Below are positions 1 through 6,547 of a stretch of 10,845 nucleotides of DNA, piece by piece. Origin of the DNA: Conoideocrella luteorostrata (lineage: Eukaryota; Ascomycota; Sordariomycetes; Hypocreales; Clavicipitaceae); the NCBI GenBank assembly GCA_032433595.1, contig JASWJB010000615.1, positions 1-10,845 on the forward strand. Reading direction: 5' to 3'. The notes beneath the pieces were generated by a model, which was not told where the DNA came from, did no database searches, and worked only from the letters and a program-made list of their open reading frames with translations. The stretch's first letter is position 1. Each line of letters starts with the position of its first letter. The position numbers and the translations under genes are program-made.

Positions 1-92
1 GTGAAATCTTGACATTCACCTGCCTCCCCCGCTCTGCCACACCACCCTGGTACATGAGAATTGGCCGGCATCGAGGATCTCGTACGGGCGTG

Positions 93-371
93 TTAACGTC
101 GCCCGGACTTTGGAGCGTCTGGGGATTGTGAGCCTACACTGGCGACGTGTTTTGGTCCTCTGCACGCCTGGCAGACATGGCTTTTGCAGTATATGCATTC
201 CCAGATCATCCAGCACGGTCCCAAGAAGCACTGCTCGCACCTCCACATAACCATTGTGGATTCGGACTTGATCAATAGGAACTGGTGAAAGCAAGAAATA
301 GACATGGTATAAAGCGAGAAAACCCAGTAGGAGGGTAGTGAGAGGCAGTGTTCAAACTCGGCTGCTGCCAT
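93..371 (-). CDS. Hypothetical small Cys-rich protein, fungal-type motif
   Basis: A 92-codon ATG-to-TAA frame. The pattern W-x-C-x2-C-x2-G-P (W43, C45, C48, G51, P52) is followed by C-x2-C-x2-H-x-C-x2-C (C59, C62, H65, C67, C70). This resembles a zinc-binding arrangement found in many small uncharacterised filamentous-ascomycete proteins (W-x-C-x2-C-x2-G-P, then C-x2-C-x-H-x2-C-x2-C), with the His shifted by one residue. That comparison is from memory of the family. The start is uncertain: Met40 or Met42, just before the motif, is as plausible as Met1, and residues 15-35 are hydrophobic and could be non-coding or contain an intron. The C-terminal 20 residues are basic and low in information. 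No other gene is adjacent; it abuts composite repeat copy A. It may be a real small gene, a pseudogene fragment or chance. The function is unknown. Confidence 0.35.
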   Translation of the reverse strand: MAAAEFEHCLSLPSYWVFSLYTMSISCFHQFLLIKSESTMVMWRCEQCFLGPCWMIWECIYCKSHVCQACRGPKHVASVGSQSPDAPKSGRR

Positions 372-450
372 CCAACGTTAGCATTCGTTACTTGCTGGAT
401 AGGCGCTGGACCTGAAGCTCACGTACGTGTAGGAAGCGCAGCGCTTTCGG

Positions 451-671
451 TGACAAGGGTATCAATACCGGAAGGTGAAGCAAGACAATGTGTAAGTAAT
501 TTAATTCATTCGTGACTCGCTGAGAGAGGAGGAGAAGAAGAGGAAAAGAAATGCCCCCCCCCCAACCGCCCCCCCGAGCGCTGCATAAAAGAGGGCATAA
601 AAGAGGCGCGCTAGGGTAGCCACGTGACCTTGTCCGCCATTGCTCGTACGCTCAACGAGGGGTTCCGACAT
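451..671 (+). mobile_element. LTR-like head element, copy A
   Basis: Shares order and sequence with 5665-5833 (reverse strand) and 7130-7318. The shared parts are a GGTATC-AxACCG-AAGG start, GAAGCAA, a purine-rich AGGAGAAGAAGAGG stretch, a TATA box, AGAGGCGC-CTAGGG, GTAGCCACGTGACCTTG, GCTCGTACGCT and a final GGTTCC-like segment. Short length, TG start, embedded TATA box and dispersal in both orientations fit a solo LTR or LTR-like non-autonomous element. No gag/pol is seen and no target duplication was found. The C-run (about 553-577) and a 12 bp tandem duplication at the TATA box are peculiar to this copy. The right end could extend to about 720. Upstream bases 428-450 also match the bases upstream of copy B, so the left boundary is uncertain. 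Confidence 0.6.
583..628 (+). promoter_or_regulatory. Duplicated TATA box and CACGTGAC site in head A
   Basis: GCATAAAAGAGG is present twice in perfect tandem (583-594, 595-606), followed by CACGTGAC at 621-628. The other two heads have a single TATAAAAG at the matching place and the same downstream CACGTG. CACGTGAC is the classical binding site of Cbf1/USF-type bHLH factors. Transcription to the right would enter the 75 bp array. Promoter activity is inferred from the motif and from conservation in three copies. Confidence 0.4.
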
Positions 672-730
672 CAAGAGACGAATAGCAGTCAAGCTGCCTA
701 TTAAATTAGATACAAATCAAGGATAACTGT

Positions 731-1543
731 CCAATGCAAAGCATCAGATATCGAAAGTCAGTTAACGAGCTAACCGAAAGGTTCAGGCGCTGCAAGAAAC
801 ATCAGATCGCAGATTCAATCTGACGAGCCCGTTTAAAAGTTTAATTCTCGAAAGACTTACAGGCGCTATCGAAGCATGAGACATCGTAGGTCCATCTGGC
901 GGGCTGGTTGAGGGGGCTCGGGTCTCAGAAGGCGTACAGGCGCTGTCGAAGCATCGGACATTGTGGGTCAAGGTTCAATTCACGGAAGAAACATCTAATA
1001 TCGCAGGTCAATCTAACGAGGTCGATCAAAGGTTCTATTTTCGGAAGCCGTACAGGCATCTGATACTGCAGGTGAATCTGACGAGCTCGTTCAAAGGTTC
1101 AAATGTCGGAATATATATAGGCGCTGCAGGAAGTATCAGACATCGCAGGTTAATCTGACGAGCTCGTTCAATGGTTTGATTCTCGGAAGACGTATCGGCG
1201 CTATCGAAGCATCAGACATTGTAGGTCAATCTGACGAGCTCGTTGAAAAGGTTCGATTCTCGGAAGACATAAAGGCTCTGCAAGAAGCATCGGATATGGG
1301 AAGTTAGTTGATGAGCTCGTTGAAAGGTTCAAATGTCGGAAGACGTACAGGCGTTCCAGAAGCATCGGATCCATCAGACATCGTGAGGCACTCTCACGAA
1401 GACGATTTCTTTGAAGATAGGATTGTCGGTCGCGATCTAATTCAGTCAGTTGCTGAGCCTATTGAATGGTTCAAATCTCGCAAGGCGTACAAGCGCTGCA
1501 GGAAGCATCGCATCTCGCAAGTCAATCGAAAGACGATGAGGAT
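731..1543 (+). repeat. Degenerate ~75 bp minisatellite, array A
   Basis: About 10-11 diverged units share the cores GACGTACAGGCGCTG, GAAGCATCAGACATCGCA and GACGAGCTCGTTGAAAGG-TTCAAAT. Clear GAGCTCGTT blocks occur near 1090, 1163, 1238 and 1314. A variant unit carrying GGTCGCGATCTAATTCAGTC lies near 1428-1446 and recurs in the other array segments. The modal unit (about 77 bp in its fullest form) is not a multiple of three, and unit lengths vary, so no reading frame is kept through the array. Reading frames inside it are repeat artefacts. Confidence 0.8.
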
Positions 1544-1544
1544 G

Positions 1545-2160
1545 TTCAAGATACGATGATGGTGATGGCCACAGGTCAGGATTTCGATCAGAATTCCAGT
1601 CAGGATTCGGCCACGAGAGTAGCGGTCGGTCCGGGGAAAAGTCAGATGATGCTGCTGCTGCTGATGTTGATGGCCATAGGTCAGGATTCTAGTCACGATA
1701 CTAGCGGTCAGGAGCGGGAAAATTCACCTGATAATGATGATGATAATGACGACGACGCCGTCGCCTCTGATGAGAATGCTCTGCCCACGCAAGAATTGTC
1801 GCCGCCGCCGCTGCTGATGATGATGAACGCCACAGGCCAGGATTTCGGTCACGATAGTCACGGTCGGGAGGGGGAAATTCCGGATCCTGCTGCTGCTGAT
1901 AAGGATGTTGCTACCCACGCAAGAAATGATGCTGCTGATGATGCTGCCGTTGCTGCTGATGAGGATGTTGGTGCCCACGCAAGAAATGTCGCTGCTTTTA
2001 ATGCCGCTGCCGCTGTCGGCACTTGGGAGAGGGGAAAATTCAGCACTCGAGAGAGGAAAAGGGTTAGCACTCACGGAAGGGAAGTGTCAGCTGCTGATGC
2101 CGCTGCCGCCGCCGCCGCTGCTGCTGCTGCTGCTGCTCACGCAGCGCCAGAGGCGCAATA
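1545..2160 (+). repeat. Triplet-rich punctuated tract, copy A
   Basis: CTG, GAT and GCC triplet runs are interrupted by ordered motifs. A roughly 55 bp motif beginning GGCCACAGGTCAGGATT and running through CACGATAGTAGCGGTCGG starts at 1567, 1672 and 1829. GATGTTG-CCCACGCAAGAAATG-type motifs have CACGC at 1786, 1916 and 1976. A 24 bp repeat (ACTTGGGAGAGGGGAAAA-like) occupies 2018-2092, followed by a GCC/GCT run (2093-2138). A 231-codon + frame starting at 1466 crosses the tract and gives ADEDVGAHARN, TWERGK and a poly-Ala end. Its composition follows from the triplets, so it is not called as a gene. Confidence 0.8.
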
Positions 2161-2587
2161 GCAGGGTTTGCTCGGTCGGGGGACCAATGAGCGATAGGTG
2201 GCTGGTACGTAGCACAAGAGTAGCACAACAACAACAACGCAGCACAATAACCAGCACACAAGATAGGTCAATGCCTAGTGCAAAAGATGCAAAATATTTC
2301 GGCTATATTATAAAATAAGAGGCAGCGCCATAAACGTAACACTTGGTGCGTAAACTGCCAAATCCGTGCTTCGTCGGACCAGCGATCAGGGGCTTACAAG
2401 CACATGCAACATGCAACACATCATAACCAGCACCACTATAACCAGCGCACCAGATAAAGCCAAACCCAGCGCAAAAGATGCCCACCAGCCCGGCGCATAA
2501 GGTCTATTAGAAATCAGGCCGCGAAACAAAACACCTAGTGCGCAATCTAGGAGAAACCTGCTTGGTCAGCAATTCAGCGACCAAATG
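2161..2587 (+). repeat. C/A-rich tail of ~191 bp tandem units, copy A
   Basis: The landmark AAAAGATGC recurs at 2282 and 2473 (191 bp). The landmark (T/C)T(G/A)GTGCG recurs at 2343 and 2535 (192 bp). GTCGG-CCAGCGATCAGGGG near 2370-2394 matches GGTCGGGGGACCAATGAGCGAT in the first unit and GGTCAGCAATTCAGCGACC in the last. The segment matches 10191-10845, including GGTGCGTAAACTGC and AAGAGGCAGCGCC. It is rich in CAGCAC/AACCAGC. The last unit stops near 2587, where a degraded reverse-strand LTR begins. Confidence 0.7.
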
Positions 2588-2738
2588 CAATACATTTAAT
2601 AATCTCTATATATGTATAAGAAGAGGAAAAATAAGTCATGGTGGAAGGCTCGATATCGCCGTATTAATATCGTGGCCGAAAGGTGACCACGTGACCGGCT
2701 CCGTGCTTTCTGTTGTGCTTGACGGCAGGATTCCAACG
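2586..2738 (-). mobile_element. Degraded solo LTR (same family as 6748-6940)
   Basis: The reverse complement of 6748-6940 aligns here over most of its length. Shared parts are a TATA-like stretch then AAGAAGAGG, TGGTGGAAGGC-CGATATCG, AATATC-TGGC, a TGAC-ACGTGAC site and TTGTGCTTG-CGGCA ending in TCCAAC. CACGTGAC is at 2688-2695. The outer 3' part of the LTR (left end here) is poorly conserved, and no target duplication is visible. Overlapping reading frames in both LTR copies give similar peptides only because the DNA is shared. Confidence 0.6.
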
Positions 2739-2763
2739 GGTTCTTATGGTCTCCCTCTTCACT

Positions 2764-2925
2764 CTTAAAAGAACTAGACCTAAAGGACGTCAGTGTCTCA
2801 TTTGTGCACGTTTCATAAGGGAAATACCACCAAGTCAACGAGCTAGCATCTCAAAGACGATGTACGGAGTAGATGTCCCGAACATAGTGCCCAGCCACGC
2901 TAATCTAACCAGCTTTCAATTCTAT
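2764..2925 (+). pseudogene. Decayed piggyBac-like transposase C-terminus
   Basis: An open stretch of about 54 codons reads K-R-T-R-P-K-G-R-Q-C-x2-C, then a basic/Ser segment, then YG-V-D-V-P-N-I, and ends near F-Q-F-Y. This parallels the Cys-rich C-terminus of piggyBac-type transposases (R-x-C-x2-C ... YGC-D-x-C-N-V-x2-C ... CF-x2-YH), but the second Cys set is replaced (V, P, S) and the terminal His is lost. Alignment to 4678-5031 matches G, D, N and the aromatic end. The Cys losses suggest neutral decay. The rest of the transposase is absent. The family assignment is from recalled pattern, and other Cys-rich transposase tails are possible. Confidence 0.35.
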
Positions 2926-2992
2926 GGGGGTCGCCGGTGCACAGGTGGCCCGAAGTGACCAGTCGCGCAAGCTCACTAGTCGTATGAGGCAC

Positions 2993-3190
2993 AGATCCTT
3001 GCAGATTAAGTCCCCGGATTCCCTTCAGATCCTTGCAAATATGGACTCCGGTCCGGTTTGATTTCAGATCCCTGCAAGTTGAGAGCTCCGGTTTGACTTG
3101 AGATCCTTGCAAATTTAGGGCTCCGGTTTGATTTCAGATCCCTGCAAGCTCAGAGCTCCGGTTTGGCTTGAGATCCTTGTCTGTTGACTC
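2993..3190 (+). repeat. 35 bp tandem array with alternating units
   Basis: AGATCC(T/C)TGCAA begins at 2993, 3027, 3066, 3101, 3136 and 3171, at spacings of 34, 39, 35, 35 and 35 bp. From 3066 the units alternate between a CCCTGCAAG-GAGCTCCGG type and a CCTTGCAAATTTAGGGCTCCGG type, so the higher-order period is 70 bp. GCTCCGGTTTG is shared by the later units. The reading frame across it on the reverse strand is a repeat artefact. Confidence 0.85.
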
Positions 3191-3194
3191 CGAT

Positions 3195-3227
3195 CGTCCA
3201 ATGGCGAGCCCCAAGCATATCGGCACA
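3195..3227 (+). repeat. Direct repeat block 1 (partner 4338-4370)
   Basis: The 33 bp here match 4338-4370 at nearly all positions, with the shared core GAGCCCCAA/GGGCCCCAA and ATATCGGCACA at the right end. It is the left half of a pair that is contiguous with block 2 at 4338-4422, but separated from block 2 by about 620 bp here. Confidence 0.7.
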
Positions 3228-3329
3228 TCAACCAGGTCTTAGGCCAAGTTATTGTCAGTGGAGACGGTCACTTGCAAGGGGGTCTTGAAGTACCGATATA
3301 GTGGGTTTTGCAAGGAAGATACTAGCTAT

Positions 3330-3461
3330 GATAGGCTCCGGGTTATGATTACAGAGGCCTGGAGTGCTACTCCTTTGCACGAATTAGATAGCTTGATATA
3401 TTCGATGCCGGCACGTTGTGCAGCAGTTGTTGCTGCCGACGGGAGGCATACAAAATACTAG
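3330..3461 (+). pseudogene. Tc1/mariner-type transposase C-terminal remnant
   Basis: A 43-codon stretch ends at TAG. It has an EAW motif, then a Leu/Asp-rich helix (HELDSLIYSMPARC), an Ala/Val segment and a final DGRHTKY. This matches the typical C-terminus of Tc1-like DDE transposases, which end W-x-x-I ... LI-x-SMP-x-R ... AVI-x-A-x-GG-x-T-K-Y/W just before the stop. In the normal protein the DDE catalytic core precedes this, but upstream of 3330 no DSPDLNP-type block is visible. The frame is open from about 3252, yet residues before 3330 do not resemble the family. It is a short relic with no function expected. Confidence 0.6.
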
Positions 3462-3500
3462 ATATCGTCAGAATCTTCAGTCGTCAGTAAATCTAGTATT
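3454..3500. repeat. Inverted repeat at transposase-remnant stop
   Basis: AATACTAGAT (3454-3463) and ATCTAGTATT (3491-3500) are perfect 10 bp complements around a 27 bp spacer. The left arm contains the TAG stop of the Tc1-type remnant. The spacer holds CGTCAG twice. It could be a relic of the element's end region or a transcript-end hairpin. The arm match is seen; the role is inferred. Confidence 0.6.
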
Positions 3501-3847
3501 CCTACGTTACGCGTTGTCGTGGTACATCTGACGCCCCATGCAGATACGAGCGGGGGTGCCAATAATTACCCATCCACCATAGAATGACGTGGCTAGACGG
3601 GCAAGCGGGGGGGCAGCCATCGAGGTGGCATTAGCTCCGCAAGAGATAATGCCTCAGCGACCAAAAACACGATAAGATTGAACAAAAAAATCCATTAACT
3701 ATTATATAGCTAAGCTAGCTATTTACTTTCTATTATTAATAAGTTTTAATTGCATCCGCGGTGGGCGTGTTCGAATTGAAAGCGTCAATTGGACAATGTG
3801 GACGAAATGGCTCAGTTAAACTGTCCCCCCGCATGGACCGGACAAAC
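3501..3847. other. Non-coding stretch without recognised gene
   Basis: No supported gene. It contains a G-run (3607-3613), an AT-rich part (about 3661-3760) and a perfect small palindrome ATAGCTA-AGC-TAGCTAT (3706-3722). It lies between the Tc1 remnant and repeat block 2 and may be the rest of an inserted sequence. Confidence 0.5.
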
Positions 3848-3849
3848 AA

Positions 3850-3872
3850 AAAACGATCTGCGAGGTGCGAGC
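3850..3872 (+). repeat. Direct repeat block 2 (partner 4400-4422)
   Basis: AAACGATCTGCGAGGTGCG then one differing base and GC, identical but for that base to the partner at 4400-4422. Downstream similarity continues weakly through G(C/T)ACTTGCG and (C/T)ACGG after a length difference of about 25 bp. Confidence 0.7.
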
Positions 3873-3972
3873 CTGTAATGGTGTGCCGGCGAGTGCGGCA
3901 CTTGCGACACCACGGCTCAGCAAGTTAAGCATGCGGAACACACGGCACAGCTCAACACAACTTGTGTCGAAA

Positions 3973-4262
3973 ATGGAATGTAGATCCCCAGCCTACTTCT
4001 ACTACTGTGCGGCCCATTCAGTCACCCAGAAATGGAATGTAGATCCGCAGCCTGCTTCTATTCTGCGGCCCGTTCAGTCACCCAGAAATGGGATGTAGAT
4101 CCCCAGCCTGCTTCTGTTGTGCAGCCCATTCAGTCGCCCAGAAATGGAATGTAGATCCGCAGCCTGCTTCTATTGTGCAGCTTATTCATTCACCCAGAAA
4201 TGGAAATGTAGATCCCCCAGCCTGCTTCTAAGGTGCGGCTTCGTTCAGTCATCCAACAGTCA
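3973..4262 (+). repeat. 56-59 bp tandem array, five units
   Basis: ATGG(A/G)ATGTAGATCC begins at 3973, 4032, 4088 and 4144, with a variant ATGGAAATGTAGATCC at 4200. The spacings are 59, 56, 56 and 56 bp. Each unit continues CAGCCTGCTTCT, a short variable part, then CATTCAGTC(A/G)CCCAGAA. The first unit has a 3 bp CTACTA-type expansion and the last breaks down into CAGTCATCCAA repeats. Forward reading frames here (Cys/Ser/Ala-rich) come only from the repeat. Confidence 0.85.
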
Positions 4263-4337
4263 TCCAATGATGCTGGCCTGTCCGCCCGAGTTTTGCGAGT
4301 CGAGCACAAGCAAGGATAGCGAATAGTGTGAGCGTGT

Positions 4338-4422
4338 CGCCCAATAGCGGGCCCCAAATATATCGGCACACGATATCAATATCGTGCCCAGACGGAACGA
4401 AAACGATCTGCGAGGTGCGTGC
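4338..4422 (+). repeat. Contiguous blocks 1 and 2, with internal palindrome
   Basis: Block 1 (4338-4370) and block 2 (4400-4422) are only about 29 bp apart, whereas their partners at 3195-3227 and 3850-3872 are about 620 bp apart. Between them lies a perfect palindrome CACGATAT-CA-ATATCGTG (4369-4386). An 84-codon reverse frame covers this region, but nothing in it is recognised. Confidence 0.6.
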
Positions 4423-4677
4423 AGCTAGTGTACTTGCGGTGTCTACGGAGTACTTCGGGTCGAAAAAAGTGGTCTCTGGCTGTGCCAGTTTTTGTGTTAA
4501 CAATAACTGTCATCCCTAACCCATCGCGTAAACCACGGCTACCAAGATGCAATAGTATTCGACGACTGGATATAGCTCCGTCAGCTTATCTCCCAGATTC
4601 CCGTAAGCCTCCTCAAATGTACCGGCGGGGATGTTGAACCAATGAAATCGTACTATTCAAGGTACTTAGTCCGCCAC
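4423..4677. other. Non-coding stretch without recognised gene
   Basis: No supported gene, repeat or RNA. It lies immediately downstream (in transcript sense) of the piggyBac-like remnant and may contain its 3' flank. No convincing TTAA-flanked terminal repeat was found. Confidence 0.4.
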
Positions 4678-5031
4678 CTATTTCCCACTATGATAGAAGT
4701 CAAAGCAACCCCGTTTTTTACAAATCGCTACATTGCACTGGTCGCAACCCCACGAGGTCTGCCGCCCGCGCAGCCTTTGGGTGCTGTCAGCTGCCTGCTC
4801 ACGTACGCTATTTGCCTTGTCAATAATTAAAGCCTCTCCATTGAATATAGTGATTTGAGCCTCTTTGCTGGGCTCGTTAAGCTGCTCCAGAGGGTTGTTG
4901 TGGTGTTCTGGCAGCGTGGAATTCATCGGCAATATCGTGAAACGCGTTGTAGGGCGTTTTGGTGTGCTAGGTTTTGGTCGGCAGCGTCGGCTACGCGGGT
5001 CACTAGAAGTTCGGATGAAAACTAGGGACAA
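4678..5031 (-). pseudogene. PiggyBac-like transposase C-terminal fragment
   Basis: A 117-codon open stretch ends at TAG. Its last 25 residues carry C-x2-C-x4-C-x4-C-F-x2-Y-H (C96, C99, C104, C109, H114), preceded by R-G-R-Q-x2-W-G. This is the shape of the Cys-rich DNA-binding tail of piggyBac/IS4EU-type transposases (family knowledge). The preceding part is basic and Pro/Thr-rich (residues 12-35), then hydrophilic, as in the linker of these proteins. The frame opens at a TTG, and the first ATG is codon 36, so it is not a complete gene start. The DDD catalytic domain is not found upstream; sequence beyond 5031 is closed in this frame and unlike the family. All zinc ligands of the tail are present, so this copy is less decayed than 2764-2925. 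It could instead be an exon of a larger domesticated gene, which seems unlikely here. Confidence 0.55.
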
Positions 5032-5105
5032 AACTGGGGAAAGTGGGCCCGCAATACATTTGAGGAGGCTTTCGGGAATCTAGGAGATGGGTCACAGCTG
5101 CAACG

Positions 5106-5174
5106 ACTACGGAGCAGTTGCTCCGTACGCTGCAAGGAGATATAGTCCGTACGGAGTACAGAGTACGGAGTACA
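5106..5174. repeat. Cluster of TACGGAG/CTCCGTA palindromic motifs
   Basis: TACGGAGCA-GT-TGCTCCGTA (5108-5127) is a perfect inverted repeat. TCCGTACGGA lies at about 5147-5156 and GTACGGAGTAC recurs to 5173. Dispersed TACTCCGTACGGAGTA-like motifs are familiar in filamentous ascomycete intergenic DNA (recalled, not searched). No role is established from the sequence. Confidence 0.65.
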
Positions 5175-5664
5175 AAACCACTCTATGATCACATCGAGGT
5201 CAACGTGCGCTGTCAGAGCACCAATCAAATAGCTAACGCTTCACTGCAATTTCAACTCCTCCCAATGGGTTGCTTCCCCACCAAGGGGGCTCACCTTCAC
5301 TGCAATTTCGAAAGTTCCCGACCACGAAAAAATAGACCAAGCGCCGTGCTAGTAGATCCAGTGTCTGCGTATGGGCGGGATCGGCTTGCGGTTAGCCCAG
5401 CGCTCTGAAAATTGTCCTCCAAAAGCGGCGTCACGTCCTCCAAAAATGGACGCACATTTGCTGCAAACCTTCACTTTTGTTGTAAAGTATCTAAGCATCC
5501 CTAATAATTACATTATGCTGCCGAGGTTTGCATCACCTGGTGTTTCGCCGGCTCTGCAAACCGCCTTTCTCGTTAGTTTTGGCCACAGCGGCGTGGAACG
5601 ATGGCGACAATATTGCTGTCGGATAGAACGCGAGGAGACGCCAAAGACTAGTGAACGCCGATAG
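5175..5664. other. Non-coding stretch with short repeats only
   Basis: No recognised gene. Short structures are TTCACTGCAATTTC at 5240-5253 and 5296-5309 (56 bp apart), a 21 bp imperfect tandem pair starting GTCCTCCAAAA at 5414 and 5435, and GGTTTGCA (5525-5532) facing TGCAAACC (5555-5562), with another TGCAAACC at 5462-5469. A 97-codon forward frame (5371-5664) has no family resemblance and is not supported. Confidence 0.45.
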
Positions 5665-5833
5665 TCTTGGAATCCCTCTCGTCAAGCGTACGAGCAATTG
5701 CAGACAAGGTCACGTGGCTACCCTAGGGCGCCTCTTTTATACGGTGGGCTCGGGGGTATTTCTCTTCCTCTTCTTCTTCTCTCCTAGATAACTATGATAA
5801 CATGAATTGAATTGACTTGCTTCACCTTCCGTG
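5665..5833 (-). mobile_element. LTR-like head element, inverted copy
   Basis: Reading the reverse strand, CGGAAGGTGAAGCAAG, an ATTCAATTCAT stretch, AGAAGAAGAAGAGGAAGAGA, TATAAAAGAGGCGCCC, TAGGGTAGCCACGTGACC, TTGTC-GC, TTGCTCGTACGCT and GGGATTCCAA follow in the same order as in 471-671. The first 20 bp or so of the other heads (GGTATC part) are missing. It is not followed by a 75 bp array on its downstream side, unlike the heads of copies A and B. No target duplication was found. Confidence 0.65.
5709..5741 (-). promoter_or_regulatory. TATA box and CACGTG site, inverted head
   Basis: TATAAAAG on the reverse strand (5734-5741), then CACGTGAC (5709-5716), at the same spacing as in the other heads. 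Conservation through three diverged copies suggests it came from a functional LTR promoter. Confidence 0.35.
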
Positions 5834-6547
5834 CCTCAGTAAACTTGGTGGCAGTGAGGGGGATGCCTGCGTGTGTGTAAGTAGGTATATGGTTTGTCAA
5901 GAAGAAAAGAACACACCAAACACCCAGTGAACATAACGGTATTGTTCGATATCTATTGATCAAATACTTCGTATGCTTACGTTGTCTTTATCGCGTGGCG
6001 TAAGTAAACTGTATAAATGCGGACGGGTTCGCAGTCCAAGGCCGCAAATCGAACTTGTAAGGAGCCGAGTTGCTTCTCAGTTGAACCTTTAGTCTTGTTC
6101 AATTGTATTTGATCAAATAATTCATGTACTCAAATAGTTAGCGTCAAGTAATAACAGGCTTTCAAAGGCAAAGTCAAAATCTCAAGTTGTCAATTTGCTT
6201 CACAAAGAAGGCATGATTTCTTTTCGTTTAAAGGGAAGCGACATTAACTATAAATACACCGTTTAAGGGTGACCTAAAACATCCTTGTGAAAGAAAGTAT
6301 TTTCCCACGCAGCTACCCTAGGAGTGTTCAAATTCACGCACAAAATGGATACACGGGCATTGAGAGAAAGGATACGTGGCCTCTGGGCCTAAGGCAAGAA
6401 CCCGAGACAGGCGTGACTCGGATGCTAGGGGTATTTGGATGAGGGCGTCAGACAAGGGATTCTTCTTCCATCACCAATGTAACACAGCTCTTCCCATCAA
6501 TGCAGATTAATTTGAACCTCTGCAATCTATACCAATAACTACACTGT
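5834..6547. other. AT-richer intergenic DNA, no recognised gene
   Basis: No coding region of useful length and no RNA gene recognised. A diverged direct repeat of about 50 bp is visible (about 5926-5980 and 6079-6130) sharing TTGTTC, TTGATCAAATA and a TTC-ATG/TATG segment. GCTACCCTAGG at about 6310 matches the inverted head (5717-5727) and may mark a further head relic. The stretch separates the inverted head from the array segment upstream of copy B. Confidence 0.5.

Larger units (their letters stand above)
428..2587 (+). repeat. Composite repeat, copy A (head-array-triplets-tail)
   Basis: Four dissimilar modules occur in the same order and orientation as in copy B (7130-10845). They are an LTR-like head (451-671), an array of units of about 75 bp (731-1543), a triplet tract with punctuating motifs (1545-2160) and a C/A-rich tail of about 190 bp units (2161-2587). 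Junctions are conserved: both arrays run into the triplet tract through a short GATGTTCAAGATA-like or CATGTTCAAGATA-like bridge followed by GGCCACAGGTCAGGATT. Both triplet tracts run into the tail through a GCAGCGCC-like run and a GCAGGG(C/T)TTG(C/G)TCGGTCGGG-like block. The copy is shorter than B mainly in the array and triplet modules. It appears cut off on the right at a degraded LTR. Whether it is one mobile unit or a segmental duplication cannot be told from two copies. Confidence 0.7.

Noticed and set aside
16..294. 92-codon reverse frame overlapping the Cys-rich frame
   Set aside because: It overlaps 93-371 in another frame and lacks any recognisable motif; the Cys pattern favours the other frame.
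452..475. GGTATCAATACC as a tRNA primer binding site
   Set aside because: It only partly resembles known primer sites and lies at the start of the LTR-like element, not just after its end.
1466..2161. 231-codon forward frame, the longest in the window, with an EDVQALQEAS-like start and poly-Ala end
   Set aside because: It lies across one array unit and the triplet tract. Its composition is dictated by triplets, and the copy B counterpart is broken into several frames. Kept only as a finding on frame retention.
4200..5100. PiggyBac element ends (TTAA with CCC terminal repeats)
   Set aside because: TTAA sites are present but no matching terminal inverted repeats were seen at them.
451..5833. 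Heads at 451-671 and 5665-5833 as terminal inverted repeats of one 5.4 kb element
   Set aside because: Head A is followed by the composite modules that recur after head B in the same orientation, and the inverted copy lacks the terminal GGTATC part. No flanking duplication joins the two.
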